A stretch of DNA of 64,000 nucleotides. It comes from Phalacrocorax aristotelis (lineage: Eukaryota > Chordata > Aves > Suliformes > Phalacrocoracidae). The first letter of the stretch is position 1. Every line of letters begins with the position of its first letter. Made by a program: the position numbers and the translations under genes. Below the pieces are notes generated by a model. It did not search any database, was not told where the DNA came from, and was given only the letters and a program-made list of their open reading frames with translations. Below are positions 23,021 to 36,656 of this stretch, piece by piece. Where the stretch lies: assembly GCF_949628215.1 (NCBI RefSeq), contig NC_134280.1:14953795-15017794 (forward strand), written 5' to 3'.

Positions 23021-26000
23021 CCACGTTGGCTGTTGGGGTAAGGACGCCAAATATGTGAACAGAATATAGAGAATAAACTACCCATGCTGGGAAGCTGCAA
23101 GTTGACACAGTCTTTCCCATGCTAGGTTTTCTGTGGAATAACAACAGATATCATCAAAAGACTTGGGAACTCACAGGGCTGTAGCATTCCCAATACAGGG
23201 GACTCTGAAATAAGATTTTGGATTAAAAAAATAGTAAACTTTACCGGAAAAGGTACCTTAAGAGATAGGTGTAAACTATACAGTATCATTTAGAATTATT
23301 ACAAAAAAAAAAGGCAATACAAGAAAAAAAAAAGGAAACAAACCTGTTTTGGTCATTTATACTGGGTAAATGTAAATTTGAGAGAACAAATGTTCTCTGT
23401 AAATGACCACAGACCATTAGTTCTCTGTTGCTCTGTAGCCTGATTCCACTGGCAATGCGGGTAGTTTCTAGGCTTCTAACTGTATTGATTTTCTTAGCAG
23501 AAAAAGCCCAAGGTTATCTAAACAGTTTAGTTTCTTGCTTCTTTGTGCTGAATTAATTATTTTCTTTCTGCCTGAATATAATACTCTATGTTGCACATAT
23601 AGCTTCGATCCATAACCTGAGCAGAAATTGTCCTCAGAATCAGCTAACAATCAAGGCTGGTGTGTGCTTTGGTGATTAACAGATCAACACTCCCGTGACC
23701 AGAACAGATTTCCATAAAAGCCAGTCAGAGGGACAACGGGTCAATTACTGGTGGCGTCAGTGGGTGCATCTCCTGAATTTGGCCAAATTTATTTACTTCT
23801 TGAGCTGCATTCAGCCTTGCAGCACTAGCAAAAGGGACCCTTTGAAGGTATTTCCCACCAGGGCAGCTGACTGGTACTGACTTTGCTGAAATGCTTTCAG
23901 TGCTTTCATCCCAAAAGCAGAACAAAGGAGAAACAAGAGGAGTTTCCAGGTCAGGAACATAATAATTTGCATACTAGGTCATCACGTCTGTGTCAAATCC
24001 CTCTCGTACCTGAGATTTCAGAGGGAAGTAAAAATCTCCTACCAGGGCTGGTACATACAGACAACCTGGGTTGTCTCACCACATGCAGCACGATTCCCCT
24101 GTAGCTCAGGCAACCATAAATCATCGGCCAAGCTACTGCCTTGGAGAAGTCATTCAGGGCAGAGTAAATCTACTTCTCCAGGGAGGAGATGAGCTGGAGC
24201 AGCTGAGGATGGGGCATTCTTGTGGGCAGAAGGGTTTGAGACTCCTCAAACTCTGCTCAACATCTCTGGCCCTGCATCCCTCTTTTGTCTGGGCTGGAGC
24301 CAGAGCTGTTGGGAAAGCAGGTTTTGGAGCTGAACGTCTGATGGTACAGAGTACAGGGGGGGATTTGGCTGCTGAGCAAGGCACATAACCCTGAACAGCT
24401 CTTTTTCCTTGCCCCAGGAGGAGGCTGAGACCTTTTCAAGTCAGCTCCTGATATTCTATCTAGCTTCACTGTCCACTGCAAACTCCTCTCCTCCTCCCTG
24501 TGACCAGCAAGACTGTTGCATGCCATATGTGAAACACATAAATGGAGGGGATCAGTCATGCTTGGGTGCTGCTTGCCACCCCACTTCACATCTTGTGACC
24601 TGTGCCTGCTTAAACACCAGCAAGCAGCCACTCCGTTTCAACACATCCGGGCCACGTCTCCACTGCTGCTAGAGCCTGCTGTAATTACCATGGAAAAGCC
24701 CAGCTTGTGAAGGATCTCTCCCCATAGCCAAGGCCCTCAGAGGTGGCCTTTTTATGGACTAATAAACAGATTCTAGATTAATGACCACAGTCCTGCAAGA
24801 CTGGGGAGAAATCACCACAGGCTGTGCAGGGTGAGATGGGGCAAGCTGTACTCTGGCTGCTGGGGGGAAGAGTTATTCTGCTTTCCATGTGTGTTATAAT
24901 CAGGGAGATATTAAACCGGCTCTCTTCCAGCATTGTCACGGATGCTGCTCTGATCTGCTGCATTAAGTAATTTGTGCTTCTCCCCCAGAAAAGAATTTAT
25001 TTCCTCTCTGTGCTGGTGTCAAAGCTAATATTAGCGAGTGTTACTGAACCATTTTACATCTGCTCTAACAGCAGCTGCTCCACAGGAGGGTGACTTGACA
25101 AGAGGACAGGGCAGAGGAGAAAAGTCACATTAGGCACTTAACAGAAGGGGTGGGAGGGAAGGGCTGGACACTGTGGGGCAGCAGGAGGGGGGTGTGCAGC
25201 TCTCAAGCACCGGGATGAGAAGGATATAAATACAATATAAAGAGCCCTTTTCCCATAGGCGTGTCTGAGCTATGTGAAATGCCTGATGTGGGAGGGGCCT
25301 GGCTGTGTAATTGTCACCAGGAGGCCTGCGAGGATAAGCCAAATTAGCTCTGCACAAAACCTGCCTGGGAAGCAGTCTGGCAAAGAAAAGAACAATTTGT
25401 GGATTTTCTTTTCACTTGCACTTGGAAAAAGCAAGCTCAGACCATCCTGATCCTGAGACAAATATATCAAAGTTCATGTTTGCGCTTCAGCAAAATATAG
25501 GGGGCCACCAGCAGCCAGCAGCTCTGCAACCAGATAGTCCTGCTCCTAAAGGGGGACGAACAAAACTGGGGAGCATCTCTTAGCTGGACATTAGGGTGAG
25601 ACAGACCCCAGCTAGTACAATGTGGTGCAGGTCTGCATGGCACTTAGTGGGGTTGCAGATCTTTGCGCCAGGGACAGTCCCCACACTGCTGTTTCCCTCC
25701 ATGGGGAAACCTGGTGCTGTGTTGGCCGATAGTGGGAACTCTACTGTTAACTTACTTCAGTGATATGAAGTGACTTTAAAGGGATATGGTTCTTGTGTTT
25801 TGTTCTTACCATATTTCAATAGCTCAGCAGGTAGGTGCAGATGAAATGGAAAGCCATTTGTCTACAAGCCAGGGATTAAACTGGGAAATTAAAGAGGTTA
25901 AGAGTGTAGCTATATTTTTTTTTGTCCACCCTAAACTGCCAGCCAGAGCTGGAGGCTGTAACGGCATCTCTGGCACAGGGAGGGGGCAGACCAGTGGAAA

Positions 26001-29000
26001 GCCACATGGTGGTCACTCTGCACCCAACCTCAGGAAGAGTTTCAGGTTTATCAAAAGCTCTAGAAGTTTTCTCTTCCCAAATATTAGGGATACGACAAAC
26101 TTCCCTCTCACTTCAGTGTTCTGGCCCCTTACACAGGCCACTCACACTGTGGCTGCCAAGAGCAGAAAGGCCCCACTGGGGTACATGGGCTCCAACAGAA
26201 ATTGCATTTTCTGCTCTATGAAGCTTTGAAATTTCAAAACAAGTTTTCCATCTCTGCAGAGATGACACCAAGAAACAATATGAAACTGGTAATATTAAAC
26301 CCTGCATATAAGTGCATTTTACTCTTTTAAATCCCAGAAATATTCATCAGCAGAGCTGGATGTGTGCCCCTCGCCTTGCATGCAGACTCGGAGTCTGTCT
26401 TTTGGCGAGGATGCTGCAGGGGGTGCTGGAGATCGCAGTTTCCCTCCCACCCAGAAGCCAACAGCTCCACCGCCAACTCAAGCAGTATGTGCTGGAGACT
26501 TGTTTACATCTGAAAAGATTTATTTATGTTGTAAAACTATCTGCTGGTGAATAGATGAAAAGAAATATGTGAGGCAAACCATAATCATTTAATACTTATT
26601 CCGTTTATTTTCTATTCATTTAGCAGTGTTGGCATTCTCATCATAATTAAAGGGAGCTGGGTGGCTTTCTAATGCTTTTCCACATGTGTTTCTTCCTTCC
26701 CTTTGAAGGTGCTTGGCAGATTTAGGTCATACATTTTCTTCCTATCATGCAGCATGGGGAAGAGGGAAAAAAATTCCCAGCACCAATCTTTTCTAATACT
26801 TCTACATTAGTTCTATCCAGCAGAGGTTTGCTCTGCCTCAAGCTAAAGAAAATCTATTAGGCTTTTTAAAGAAGCAAGTCAAAGGGGATGCATCCAGGAT
26901 AAGGTCACGCAAAGATGTGCACAGCAGAGAATGATAGTGCTCAATATCATTGCTTTGGCTGTCAGGAAAAGTTCACCCCATGGGATGCCAAACTCCACTT
27001 AAAGTTCCTCCTGTCTTCAAATGCCTCTGCAAGCTGCAGGTGAGCAGTTTGCACTTTTTCCTGGCACTCACCTGAGGTAGGTGGGAAACAAAAATTTGAG
27101 GACCAGATGTCCTGTCTCAGCAATGCGAACTGTGAAAGGGTTGATACTGGAGCCATCCAAAAGTCACTTTGCTGCTGTCTTGTGGGCCATTTTAGAGTAT
27201 GCTTTATAGTGTACACATATTTAGCAGCTAATGTTTGTTCAAATTATTACAGGTAGCTTTTTACTTAAAAAACAACATGTGCAGATCACTGGGGCACATG
27301 TTTAATTTTAAGCAGATGATTTATGGTTAAGATGGGTGGTTAGACGTCTATCTTCACAGCCACTACTAGGGATTTTCGTTCGGAGTCTGAGATAGCAGCC
27401 GAGTCACTGAAGGTTTCTGCTACACATGGAGACAGTTGCATCCAGAACAGCTTCAGAAACTCAGATCCTTCAGAGCGTGACTCAGTCCACACAAGACACC
27501 ACCACTTTGTGGAAGGTCCTATCTGTGCCAGCTGACGGTAGCAGGGCGTGAAGGTGACAACTCAGTTAGATGCCTCATGTCAGAGGGAATGAATCCAGAA
27601 AGTGCTGCCGAACTGCATCCCGCCTGCTTTTTTTGTCTGGCAGCTGATGCAGTTGTGAGTTCAGCGTCAACCTCAGCATGTCTCTCTGATGCTATCACAG
27701 GCAGGTACCAGTGGCTGCTCTTGCCTTAGTTTTGGTAGACCCGTAAGAAGAGAAACAGTCCTTTTGTCTGTCTGGGGAATGAAGAAAAGACAGAAGGGGG
27801 AGATGGGAATGCATACCTTTCTGCCATTTCTCCTTGGTGCACTCCAATCCAGCTCCACAGCAGGTCAGGGCAATGCCACTTTCAAAACACCCCCAGCTTT
27901 GGCAAGCGATACCTTTGCTCCTACTCCTTTCCTTTGGCTGTCCCTTCCCTCTCCAAATCTTGGAGCCCTCACACAGCTGCTTTGTTGGATCTTTAACCTC
28001 CTTTTATTTCAGGTGCTGCCTATACGCTTCTAAAGCACTGCAGCGAGAGAGGAATGGGGAAAACTGGTTTCATTTTGAAATCCTGGTCTGTAAATGCCTT
28101 TTACATAGCAGCATGCCAGGAGAGAAAATAGAACTCCAAAGAGGCAGGATATGTTTTAGAAGTGATTCCACTTTCCCCAGTTCAACAGCTCTAGAAGGTT
28201 GGAGCAAGAGGGTGCTGGGGGGGGGATAACCCTTGGTGACATAATGCTGCCTGGCATTTTACAGTCAGCATCAGTTTGGACACCAGGTTGGATTATACAG
28301 TGAACACTGCATGGCCACTATGGACTGAAAAATTAAAGGCAGTGGCCAAGAATACCATAAGCAGTGGTGACTGAGGGGTCTGGCACCAGTAATTTAAAAT
28401 ACCACAAAGTGGGATTTCCAAAACCTGAATCCCTGAAGTGCTCAAGTTACCAGGAAGGGTTTACAGTTGCTGTTGGCTGGCCAGCCCTGACCGCTGACTC
28501 TAAACACCCTGCCAACCTTCTGCCCTCATTGGAGTCACCAGCCATGGCTTGGGGAGACATGGAGAACTGCTCTGAGATGCACACAGGGCCCATGTCTCAT
28601 GCAGCCTGACTGCAGCCATGCTGCCACTGCCCTGCTGTCCTTATTTCAGCTGCTGAGCTCTGCTAATTGTTCTCCAGAGGAGTCCGATGGCAATGGGGTG
28701 TGCTTTGCTAAGATAACGGCAGTTATACTAGCTGGGAGCAAATGACAAGGGCTATCAATCCTCATGCTTCAGGGCACAAACTGAATACCATTTCAGGCTA
28801 GGAATAAGCCTGTGCAAACTGTTCTCGACAAAAACAAAAGCATGCAAAATTCACTTGCTTCCTTATAAATTCTCAAACCCAGATTGGCCCTGTCAAGATG
28901 ATTGAGATTTTGGGGCACAGGAAGGAAGTTAAGCTGAATCCCATCATAGTAGAATCCCCTGAGTCCTTAGTTTCCCTGTGTTTCCTGTGCCTTGGCTTCG

Positions 29001-31059
29001 GGAATGGCTGCAGAGGAGAATGGGTTTTGGTTTGCAAACCTGGCATTGCCTGGGAGCGAAACTGGGGTGTGGGGGACGAACTCTGTGTGGTTAGCAATGG
29101 AAGAGTCAAAATATCGACTGGCAGTGCTTCTGCCCCTCTCACTTCTCCAGCTTGGCTCATAAAATAAAAATTTTTCATTGAATCATGTCAATGGCAGAGG
29201 GTATCCTAATTGCCTCTGCTTCCACCCAGCAGTTCTTATTCCAAGCTGACATCTCCCAGCAGCTGATTCCAGTGTTGCTTAATCTAATAAACTACAGAGA
29301 AATCCCAGTACCTTTTAAAAATCTTTTCTTTGGAGATAGCTGTATCTGATTCTCTAATAAGATTCTATTAAGGGAAGCCTCTGCTGTGCTTTGTTAAGAA
29401 ATTGATGCAATTTGATTTTTATTACATGAACAGAGTAACATGGATAGTAGTTGTCTCTGATACAGACAGTCAGTGCAAAAAGTATTGTGCTACCTCATGC
29501 AAACCCAGATAAAGTAATTAACTTTATATTAAAAAAAATCTCTGCTGAGATCTGTTCTGCATAATTCAACACCTTGTGCCAGTTAAAGACAACTTCTTTG
29601 GAAAACGGTTTAGGCTGTAATTTTATATGTCTTCAGATTTGTGTGTGAATATATGCAGCTTTGTGAATGTTTTGATGGGTGTAATATTTCTTGTAGAGTT
29701 TATACATTTATTTGCTTTATTCATCAAGTGAGACTTTGTAGAAGAGCTCCTGGATCAGGCCTAAATGTCAGACGATGTCCCTGGTAGGGACAGAAGAATT
29801 CCTGCCCAAGATAAGAAAACTCGACACCAGGATCCCCCCCTCTGCCCTCCTCCCTTCCCACCTTCCCTTCCCAACCCCTCAAAACTGACCTGGGGTTTGG
29901 CTGCCAGGGTCACGGTGGGTAAATTGACACAAGGACTCTGGTGATTCATTGGGGTGTTCCTTGGTGCCTTTCTGAGTTGCAGGATAAAATTCAGGAGAAA
30001 TTTGGAAATACCAAAGTGAGCTGAGGACCAGTTGGGATCCAGCTGAGGCCCACTGAGGACATCCAGACCCTTTCTATGGTGGCCACACAGCTCCTGTGTG
30101 TTATTGCCTCTGAGGGGATGGATCCTTCAGGCCCATGCGGGCAGCAGGGTGAGTCTGGCACTGCATGTGCGTAGCTAACCCGCTCCCCACCACTTGTGGG
30201 GAACAGAGCCTGGGTGGATGAGAAGAGTCCTGAGAGAAACTTTCAGGGTAAGTGAAAGTTGCCTGTCACCATTTGAAAGCCCATCCCAGTGCAGCAAACA
30301 GCTCATGCTGCTCCCCTGTGAGACAGGTAACTGTTATCCTTAGTGCTGCTCTGACTTTAATTTGTGGGAGGGCTCAAAACAGCTGAAAAATATACAGTCA
30401 GACCAAGGCATTTCTTGTTATCCTGGGATGCAGCAAATCAGGGTGGTTACTTGATCGATGTGGCTTCCCCAGAAGATGTAGTGAGGATGGCTGTGATAAA
30501 TACGGACAGTCCAGTATTGGCAACAGTAAAAAAAAATCTATGGCGTGGATGGATTAGGCCAACACTAAGATATTAGGTGGCGTGCAATCAACTATTAAAT
30601 AGGCTAAATACCATGAACAGTAGGTCTAAGCTTTTAAAGGAGAAATTGCCAAATAAAGGTCAAAGTGAGAAGTAAAGACAGTTTCTTCTCAACAGCCTGT
30701 CTACTTACCTGGGCTGATAAGCTGCACATGAGGGTGACTCAGTTAAGAGGATAATAATTAACAGTCCTTCAAAGCAGGCAAACTCAGTCACTGAGCCAGT
30801 CAGGAGTCTCATTCCCCCTTTCATATCCTCAGCCATGCAAGTGCTATAAAGTCACTTATGCCAGTGTTAGAAAGCTATGGTAGAACTGCAGCTGTTGTTT
30901 TAGCTGACAATTCTTGAAGCAGTTTGAATTGACTCAGTTAACATCTGGAGGCTGCCCTGCTGGGCTTTGGTGTGGTGGCTCCCTGTGCCACAGATGAGGA
31001 CTCCGAGACTCAGATTTCTATCCCAGCTTTTGGGCTTTCAACACTTGGAATTTTTCCCC

Positions 31060-31150
31060 CTCTTCTATCTGTGTCTATATAATCTATATCTACATCCATA
31101 TCTTTATTCATATCTTTTTGCTCCTATATCTATCTAGATATAGCTAGACT
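31060..31150. repeat. degenerate TATATC-type microsatellite
   Basis: Repeated TATATC/TATCTA/CATATC words alternate with T-rich spacers over about 90 bases. It looks like an old, decayed microsatellite. Confidence 0.6.
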
Positions 31151-34100
31151 ATCGTTAAGATTTTTCCTAGGATTAATTATTCTATTATCGTAATATTGCT
31201 AAGTGGCCCTAATTAAATAAGATCCAAATCATACAGTAGTTTCCATTACAATTGTCTACAGTTTGTTTGGGTATTTCTCAGACATTTGTCTCTCAGTCAG
31301 TAAATTTTACATCAAGCCCGTGACCACTGATTAATCCAGGGTGCACCTTTTCAGTTTACTTCCAAATTGCTTCAAAGAGGTTAAATGGGGCAGAGGCCAG
31401 CACATCCCTTCACCAGCTTTTCCTGGGCAGTTTGCACTGTACCCAGGATGCTTAGCACAGAGTATATGTATATACACACATGCTCACTTTAAATAAAAAT
31501 TCTTATCTAAAGAAACTATATATTTAGACAAGTAAGACATGCAGTGGGTGGAACAAAATTACAGTCATCTTCACTCTAAGCAGGAGAAAAGAGGGAAAGA
31601 TCTGAAGCACAAGTATTAAATAACATTAGAAAAGCTTTTTATAGCACAAAAATGATGTTGCTTTCAAAATTCTGGTAAAATAAAAATGGCACAGCGCCAT
31701 AAGAGTAGAGGCATGTATATCTGTATTAAGGTACCTGTGGTAATAGATCTTACATCTGTCCAGAAGGACAATATATTACCCAGCTACAAAGAACTTTTAC
31801 ACTGAAACAATTTATAAAATAGTATTGATTTAACTCTTCCCGTAGAAAGTCACATCCCCTGCAAGTGAAACAATGAACAGGTAAAAATATTCTGAGTAGG
31901 TCAGAGTGGTCTGTAGGACAGCCTGAAACTATGTTTAGATCTTCCAGAGATGCAAGAAAGTGATAATTTCGCACTTCCATTTCTTTTTTTTTTCTACATC
32001 TTAATATTTAGGAAGAAATCTGCAGAAAAATCAATCCACTAGTGAGTCCATCTGGGAAATGATAAGGACTGTTAAAACTAATGTTATGCATTCTTTTAAC
32101 CCATCTATATGATCCAAAGACAACTGGAAATCTCGCTCACAGAGGCTGCTTACCAGAATCTCATTATTTTCTTTTGCTGTTATTAATCAGTTTAGTAATC
32201 CCACAAAACAAGTGTGTTTGTTAGGCCAATAAAGGAAAAGTCATTGCCTATAAAACAGATGTAACTTCCCCCCTGCCCCACCAGGTTGCCTAATTCTTTT
32301 TACCTAATATATGCTGTTTGGATCAGGCCCAAGAGTTTTGTTAAATCTTAGCTTTTTTTTTTTTTTCTATTTTGCAAACCAGCCTGTCGGTCCCCATTAA
32401 ACAGGAGGATGAACTTCTGCTTACAGCTATAGTTTGTAAATCAGTAAAACTAAGTGTTGCCTCTGGCTCTGCAGCAGACTATTTACACCTAGGATTTTTA
32501 CTATATTTGTTAAACACTTCTGAGTTGTTTTTTTTTTTTTTAATAGAATAATTATTGTACTATGGTGCCTGGTGAGAATTAAGAGAAAGGTACACCTACT
32601 TCAATGTTATTTACTATTAGTCCTACACGTTTTTCCCTGTCTGTACTGGAATTTGGATTGCTTTATCTGTCCCAGTATAATAACCTGGTCCATGAGCATC
32701 CTGGCTAATGAAGATAGTCTGTTGTGGATTTGTGTCTTACATCCCTAGAGCTCTACCACCCTAATAGGTTGAGTGCTGAGATCCATAGATTTTTTAAAAT
32801 AAAATTCATTAGACCATCTGTGAGGTCTCTTTTGCTATGTCAAAATTGCTTAAAATTCTTCATAGATTCAGAGTTGGAGGGGGAAAGGACACACTGTAGG
32901 ATGTATAGACAGCATGATCACATTGCCTTTTCCTCCTTTGAGACCTGAGCAAAGCCAGAACAACATCTGCATGCAAATGGATGCAGAAAGGCTGAGTCCT
33001 GGGGCTGTATCCATGGGATTATGAGCTTAGAGATTCACTCGGCACAATCCTTCACTTCGTGAAGGTCAGAAAGTATGGCCATGGAAGGTCCTTCAGACCT
33101 AACAGTATCAAATAATCCATCAAATCTATCAATAATCCATTAAAAATCCCTTCATGTGAGTAAGAATCTAACCACTGAAGTGGTTGCCTTTGGATGCCAG
33201 CTTTGTGACCTCCTCTAGCAAGAAGGTAGTGTAAAGGGTTCTGTATTGCAGAGGGATGTTTCCAGGGTTACATATGAAAGTTATGTTAATTTTCCAAAGC
33301 ACCTGGAAATCCTAGGAGGGAAATTGTTGAAGAAATGTAAAGCATCATTTTTATAACAAGCATTAGGAAACTGCCAAGGTTTTCTTGTCAAACAGGAATA
33401 GCAAGGTTTTGGTTCTGAACTTTCTAAAGTAGCCTTTAATAAGCAAATACTTTAAAATGCGAGGGGTATTGACTTACGAACATTTGTAATGCGCTTTCTG
33501 TCTGGGGAGAGCTGTAAGCTTCTTCATCCAAATGATGTGAAGAATAGTCTAAAGCCATAGATGGAATGCACCAGGGTAAGCTTTTTAATATGAGAAGCAC
33601 CAATGAGCTTGTGAAACACATTTTTAATCTTTTTTTTTTTTTGAAAATGGATTAGTTGTCTTTTGTTATTTTTAAGCCTTTTCTAGAGATCAGCTGGTGG
33701 CACTGATAAATTATCCATGGAGCTAGACAATCTCTGCTAATTCCAAGCACCCTTTCCATCAGGGAGATTGGTCTGAATGGAATGTGTTACTTCTCATTGA
33801 CATGATTTTATGAAAGATTTCCTTATGGTAATGTTCTTGCTTCACTTACAATGCATTACTTTAACATAACATGTCATGGAGATGGAAAAGAGTATATGCA
33901 GGGATGTGACACCAGGGATGTAATGCCGAAAAAAAAAATACATGTGACCTCCTACACAATGTGCATCCTGCTGCTGTCCCCTCCCCACACTCATTTATAT
34001 GAGAACTGGTGTATTTTGAATGCTAATACAGAGCCAGATCTGGGTCTACCTTCTGTCCTGTTGTGGGAATCAGCTGGATTACCTCAGGTATTGCACCTTA

Positions 34101-34890
34101 GCAAGCAAACTTAGCACACAGCATTAAGAGAGTTATCAAGCCGTCACGATTATTTTAAGCACATTAGAATCAATTTTGACATCCCCATTAAAACATACCC
34201 CTTCTTTTACAAAGGGTGCCAATTTCTACTGTAAAATTGTTATTGTCAGAGCAGACCGTAATGCCAGATTATTAATAAATTCTGTCTCTAGCAACGGCTG
34301 ATACAACCTGCAAACAGTGTGGGAGACCCCACAGTAGTTAATTATGGAGGAGGTTTCCCACAAAAGTTGTTTTAACCTCTGGTAGTTAGAGGCTGCACTA
34401 AAGCCTGAGGCATGTGGGTTTATATCCCTTTCAAGACTTCTGTATTTTATAAAATTCTTCTCAGAGGATTTTCTGGAGGCTAGAGATTTTCTTACCCAAA
34501 GGATGCCAATTCTTTCACCAATACAATGACATTATTGACTTTTGGGAAGAAGCTTCCCAGGACACCTGTGCAGCAATAAGAAAATTCCTTCCTTAGTGGA
34601 AACAGTTAATAAACTTTTCTTGCTTCCAGAGAAACAAAACATGAAGATATATAGTGTATACAAAGCACTCATGAAAGGGTTATTTTTAAGTTGCCAGAAT
34701 ATTAAAGATAACTAACTTTCATTTAATTTTACATGCTTCAGAAAATGTGATATATCATATGGCAGATCAATGAAATAATTTTTTTGGTGGTAAAAGGTCC
34801 TAGATTATTTTGGCTGATGCTGTTATCTGATGTTCTCCTCAGGGAAAGACTAGAGCTCTGAGCAACCTTAGATTTTTGTTTTTCTTTTAG

Positions 34891-34967
34891 GGAGTTCAGC
34901 TGAGCTGGAGCAGTAAAGATGAGTATTGACACAAGAAGTAATTTTGCGATGTTGTACAGCAGAAAAG
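34891..34967 (+). other. candidate first coding exon (unidentified)
   Basis: A 77-base interval is bounded by strong splice signals. The left acceptor is a T-rich tract ending TTTTTCTTTTAG at 34890. The right donor is AAAAG|GTAAGT, with the intron starting at 34968. Inside, an ATG at 34919 opens a frame of 16 codons plus one base (phase 1) reading MSIDTRSNFAMLYSRK. The same frame has a TGA upstream within the exon, so the ATG would be a true start preceded by 5' untranslated sequence. I do not recognise the peptide. A following acceptor exists at 36027, and joining there stays open for about 13 more codons before a TAG, which does not favour a long protein by that route. It may be a coding first exon, a lncRNA exon or chance. 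Confidence 0.25.
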
Positions 34968-36588
34968 GTAAGTCATATTTCCAAAGGTTGTGCTTAGATA
35001 ACTCAGATTTGGCTTTGGATACTCATCAGCCTGTTCACAACCCAGTTGTATCTTGGTTTAATTAGCTCAGCAATTACTGTTACATGTGAGCATTTTTTTC
35101 ATTACAACCAAGCTGCCAAACTAGACATCCTGCCACACAAAAGGGGATGATCTATGACAAGTTGTGGGGAAGGGAAGCAGCTCTGCCTCTTACTTTTCTT
35201 AGTAAGGAAAAGTAGAAAAACATCTATGCAAAAGATAGGTAGAGGTGCAAGCACGTCCCCATTAACATGCAGTGATCCTTGTGCATATGGACCTGAAGTA
35301 AGAAATGCCATTTTAAGAATGGGAAAAGAAAATGTGTTTTCCCAGATTCCAGCTACCAGTTTCTTGATCTGTTTCCCCACTTTTTTTCATACTTTACATT
35401 TCCCATAATTCCTGAAACCAAGCATACAAATGTACAGGTACTGCACATGATTTCATGGCAAATTGAAATTACAAATGTGTAGGTAATCTAGCAAGCTGAG
35501 GAAGCAACTAACCCTGCGAGGATTTGATATTAGAGCAAAACCAGTAGCAAATTGCACCTGGATTTTCCTCCATTATTCTGAACCCTTTAACTTGTAGGGC
35601 TACAATCCACTAGTCTGATAAAGCACAACCTGCACAACTTGACTCTAACACCACTGTTAGGCTCTTATCCACAAAGTGCATTGCCAATGTAAAACAAGGT
35701 ATGAGTGCTAATTACTTTTGTTAAGGCTTATATTTTCACAGTAACTTAATATAGCTAATATCCAGGGTAATTTACCACATTACAAATACTTAGGTTCAGA
35801 TTTGAAATTTTTCTTTATCATGCTAAAGCTGCTGGAATTATGTAAGGCCACATAATGCCCACTGTAGCGTTTAGACTCTTCCTCAAATGACTTGAACTGT
35901 GTCTCTTTGAAGTCCATAACACAAACAGTATCTGAGTGAGCTGCAACTTTTGTTCCCTGGTGCATTCAACTCTCTTTAAGAGCTGGCACAATATTCACTC
36001 TTTCTGTTTTTTCCTGATTTTTTTCAGTTGTAATGACTAGAAAATGGGATTCTCCCTCCTCTATATGGTAGGATTTTTGGCATTTCAGGGAATGACAGAG
36101 CAACACCTCACAAACCATGAAATGGCAACATTTTTCTTTGCTAGGACAGTGCTCAGAAGTTGCAATTCAGACCTATCATGTTCCTCCTCTTCTCTCATCA
36201 CCAGGCTCCCAAGAGAGATTTCATTTTCCAGGGTAACTGGACCCACTGTGGGAGGCAGCTCATTGTGGGAGCTACATGGCCCTGGTAATGCGATGTCACC
36301 TCCCTCCACAAAGATGTGGATCAGTTAAAGGGAGGCCAGGAAAGTGGACAGAGAATGATCAGCGTTTTTAAAGGTATGAGCTGTGGGGACATAACCTGGT
36401 TTGGTTAGTCAGAAGGAAAAAAGCATGAAGATGAAGGCACAAGGACAGTCACTGCATATGTTAACTTAAATCTTTTCTCTATGTGTGCATAAAGCAAGAA
36501 GTATCAGGCTGACATGGCCATCAGGGATGTATTTCAGTTAGACCTAAAGGGACAAAAATCTGTTGTGGTAGAAACAAGTAGGGGACAT
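34968..36588. other. non-coding stretch, no gene seen
   Basis: Starts with the GTAAGT donor of the candidate exon. It includes a polypyrimidine-AG acceptor-like site ending at 36027, followed by a 94-codon frame from 36044 that has no recognisable domain. Nothing else is supported. Confidence 0.4.
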
Positions 36589-36656
36589 TGGTTGACAGTT
36601 GGACTTGATGATTCTAGAGGTCTTTTCCAACCTTAATAGTTCTGATTCTATGATTT
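36589..36656 (+). repeat. CR1 LINE 3'-end fragment
   Basis: 'ggttgacagttggacttgatg', then 'agaggtcttttccaacctta', then ATTCTATGATT near 36644-36655 reproduce the CR1 3' terminus, including its ATTCTATG repeat. Only the last about 70 bases are present, typical of severe 5' truncation during target-primed reverse transcription. Confidence 0.9.

Larger units (their letters stand above)
21827..34890. other. long non-coding stretch, no gene seen
   Basis: No gene supported. The part from about 22500 to 22880 is GC-richer, and its phrasing (gccctTGGGCCCAGGAG, GGGTCCCAGG) feels like an unidentified old interspersed repeat, but I cannot name it. Near 22885-23020 is a motif-rich block described separately. 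A pyrimidine-rich tract lies at 29836-29880 and a degenerate TATATC-type microsatellite at 31060-31150. A 147-codon frame at 25786-26229 (+) has no recognisable domain. Old-repeat signatures are scattered, for example 'gatcaggcc' words near 29752 and 32321. Confidence 0.5.

Noticed and set aside
25786..26229. 147-codon frame on the + strand
   Set aside because: No domain or motif recognised, no splice or promoter support, and the length is within chance expectation.
30364..30576. 70-codon frame with a protein-like look
   Set aside because: Short, no recognised family, and no splice or promoter context.
32860..33180. Possible very old CR1 pieces ('catagattcagagttgg', 'ggaaggtccttcagacc')
   Set aside because: The matches are short and not in a continuous order, so no element can be delimited.
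36044..36328. 94-codon frame just after an acceptor-like site
   Set aside because: The peptide is not recognised and an antisense frame is open over the same bases. The acceptor is kept only as a side note to the candidate exon.
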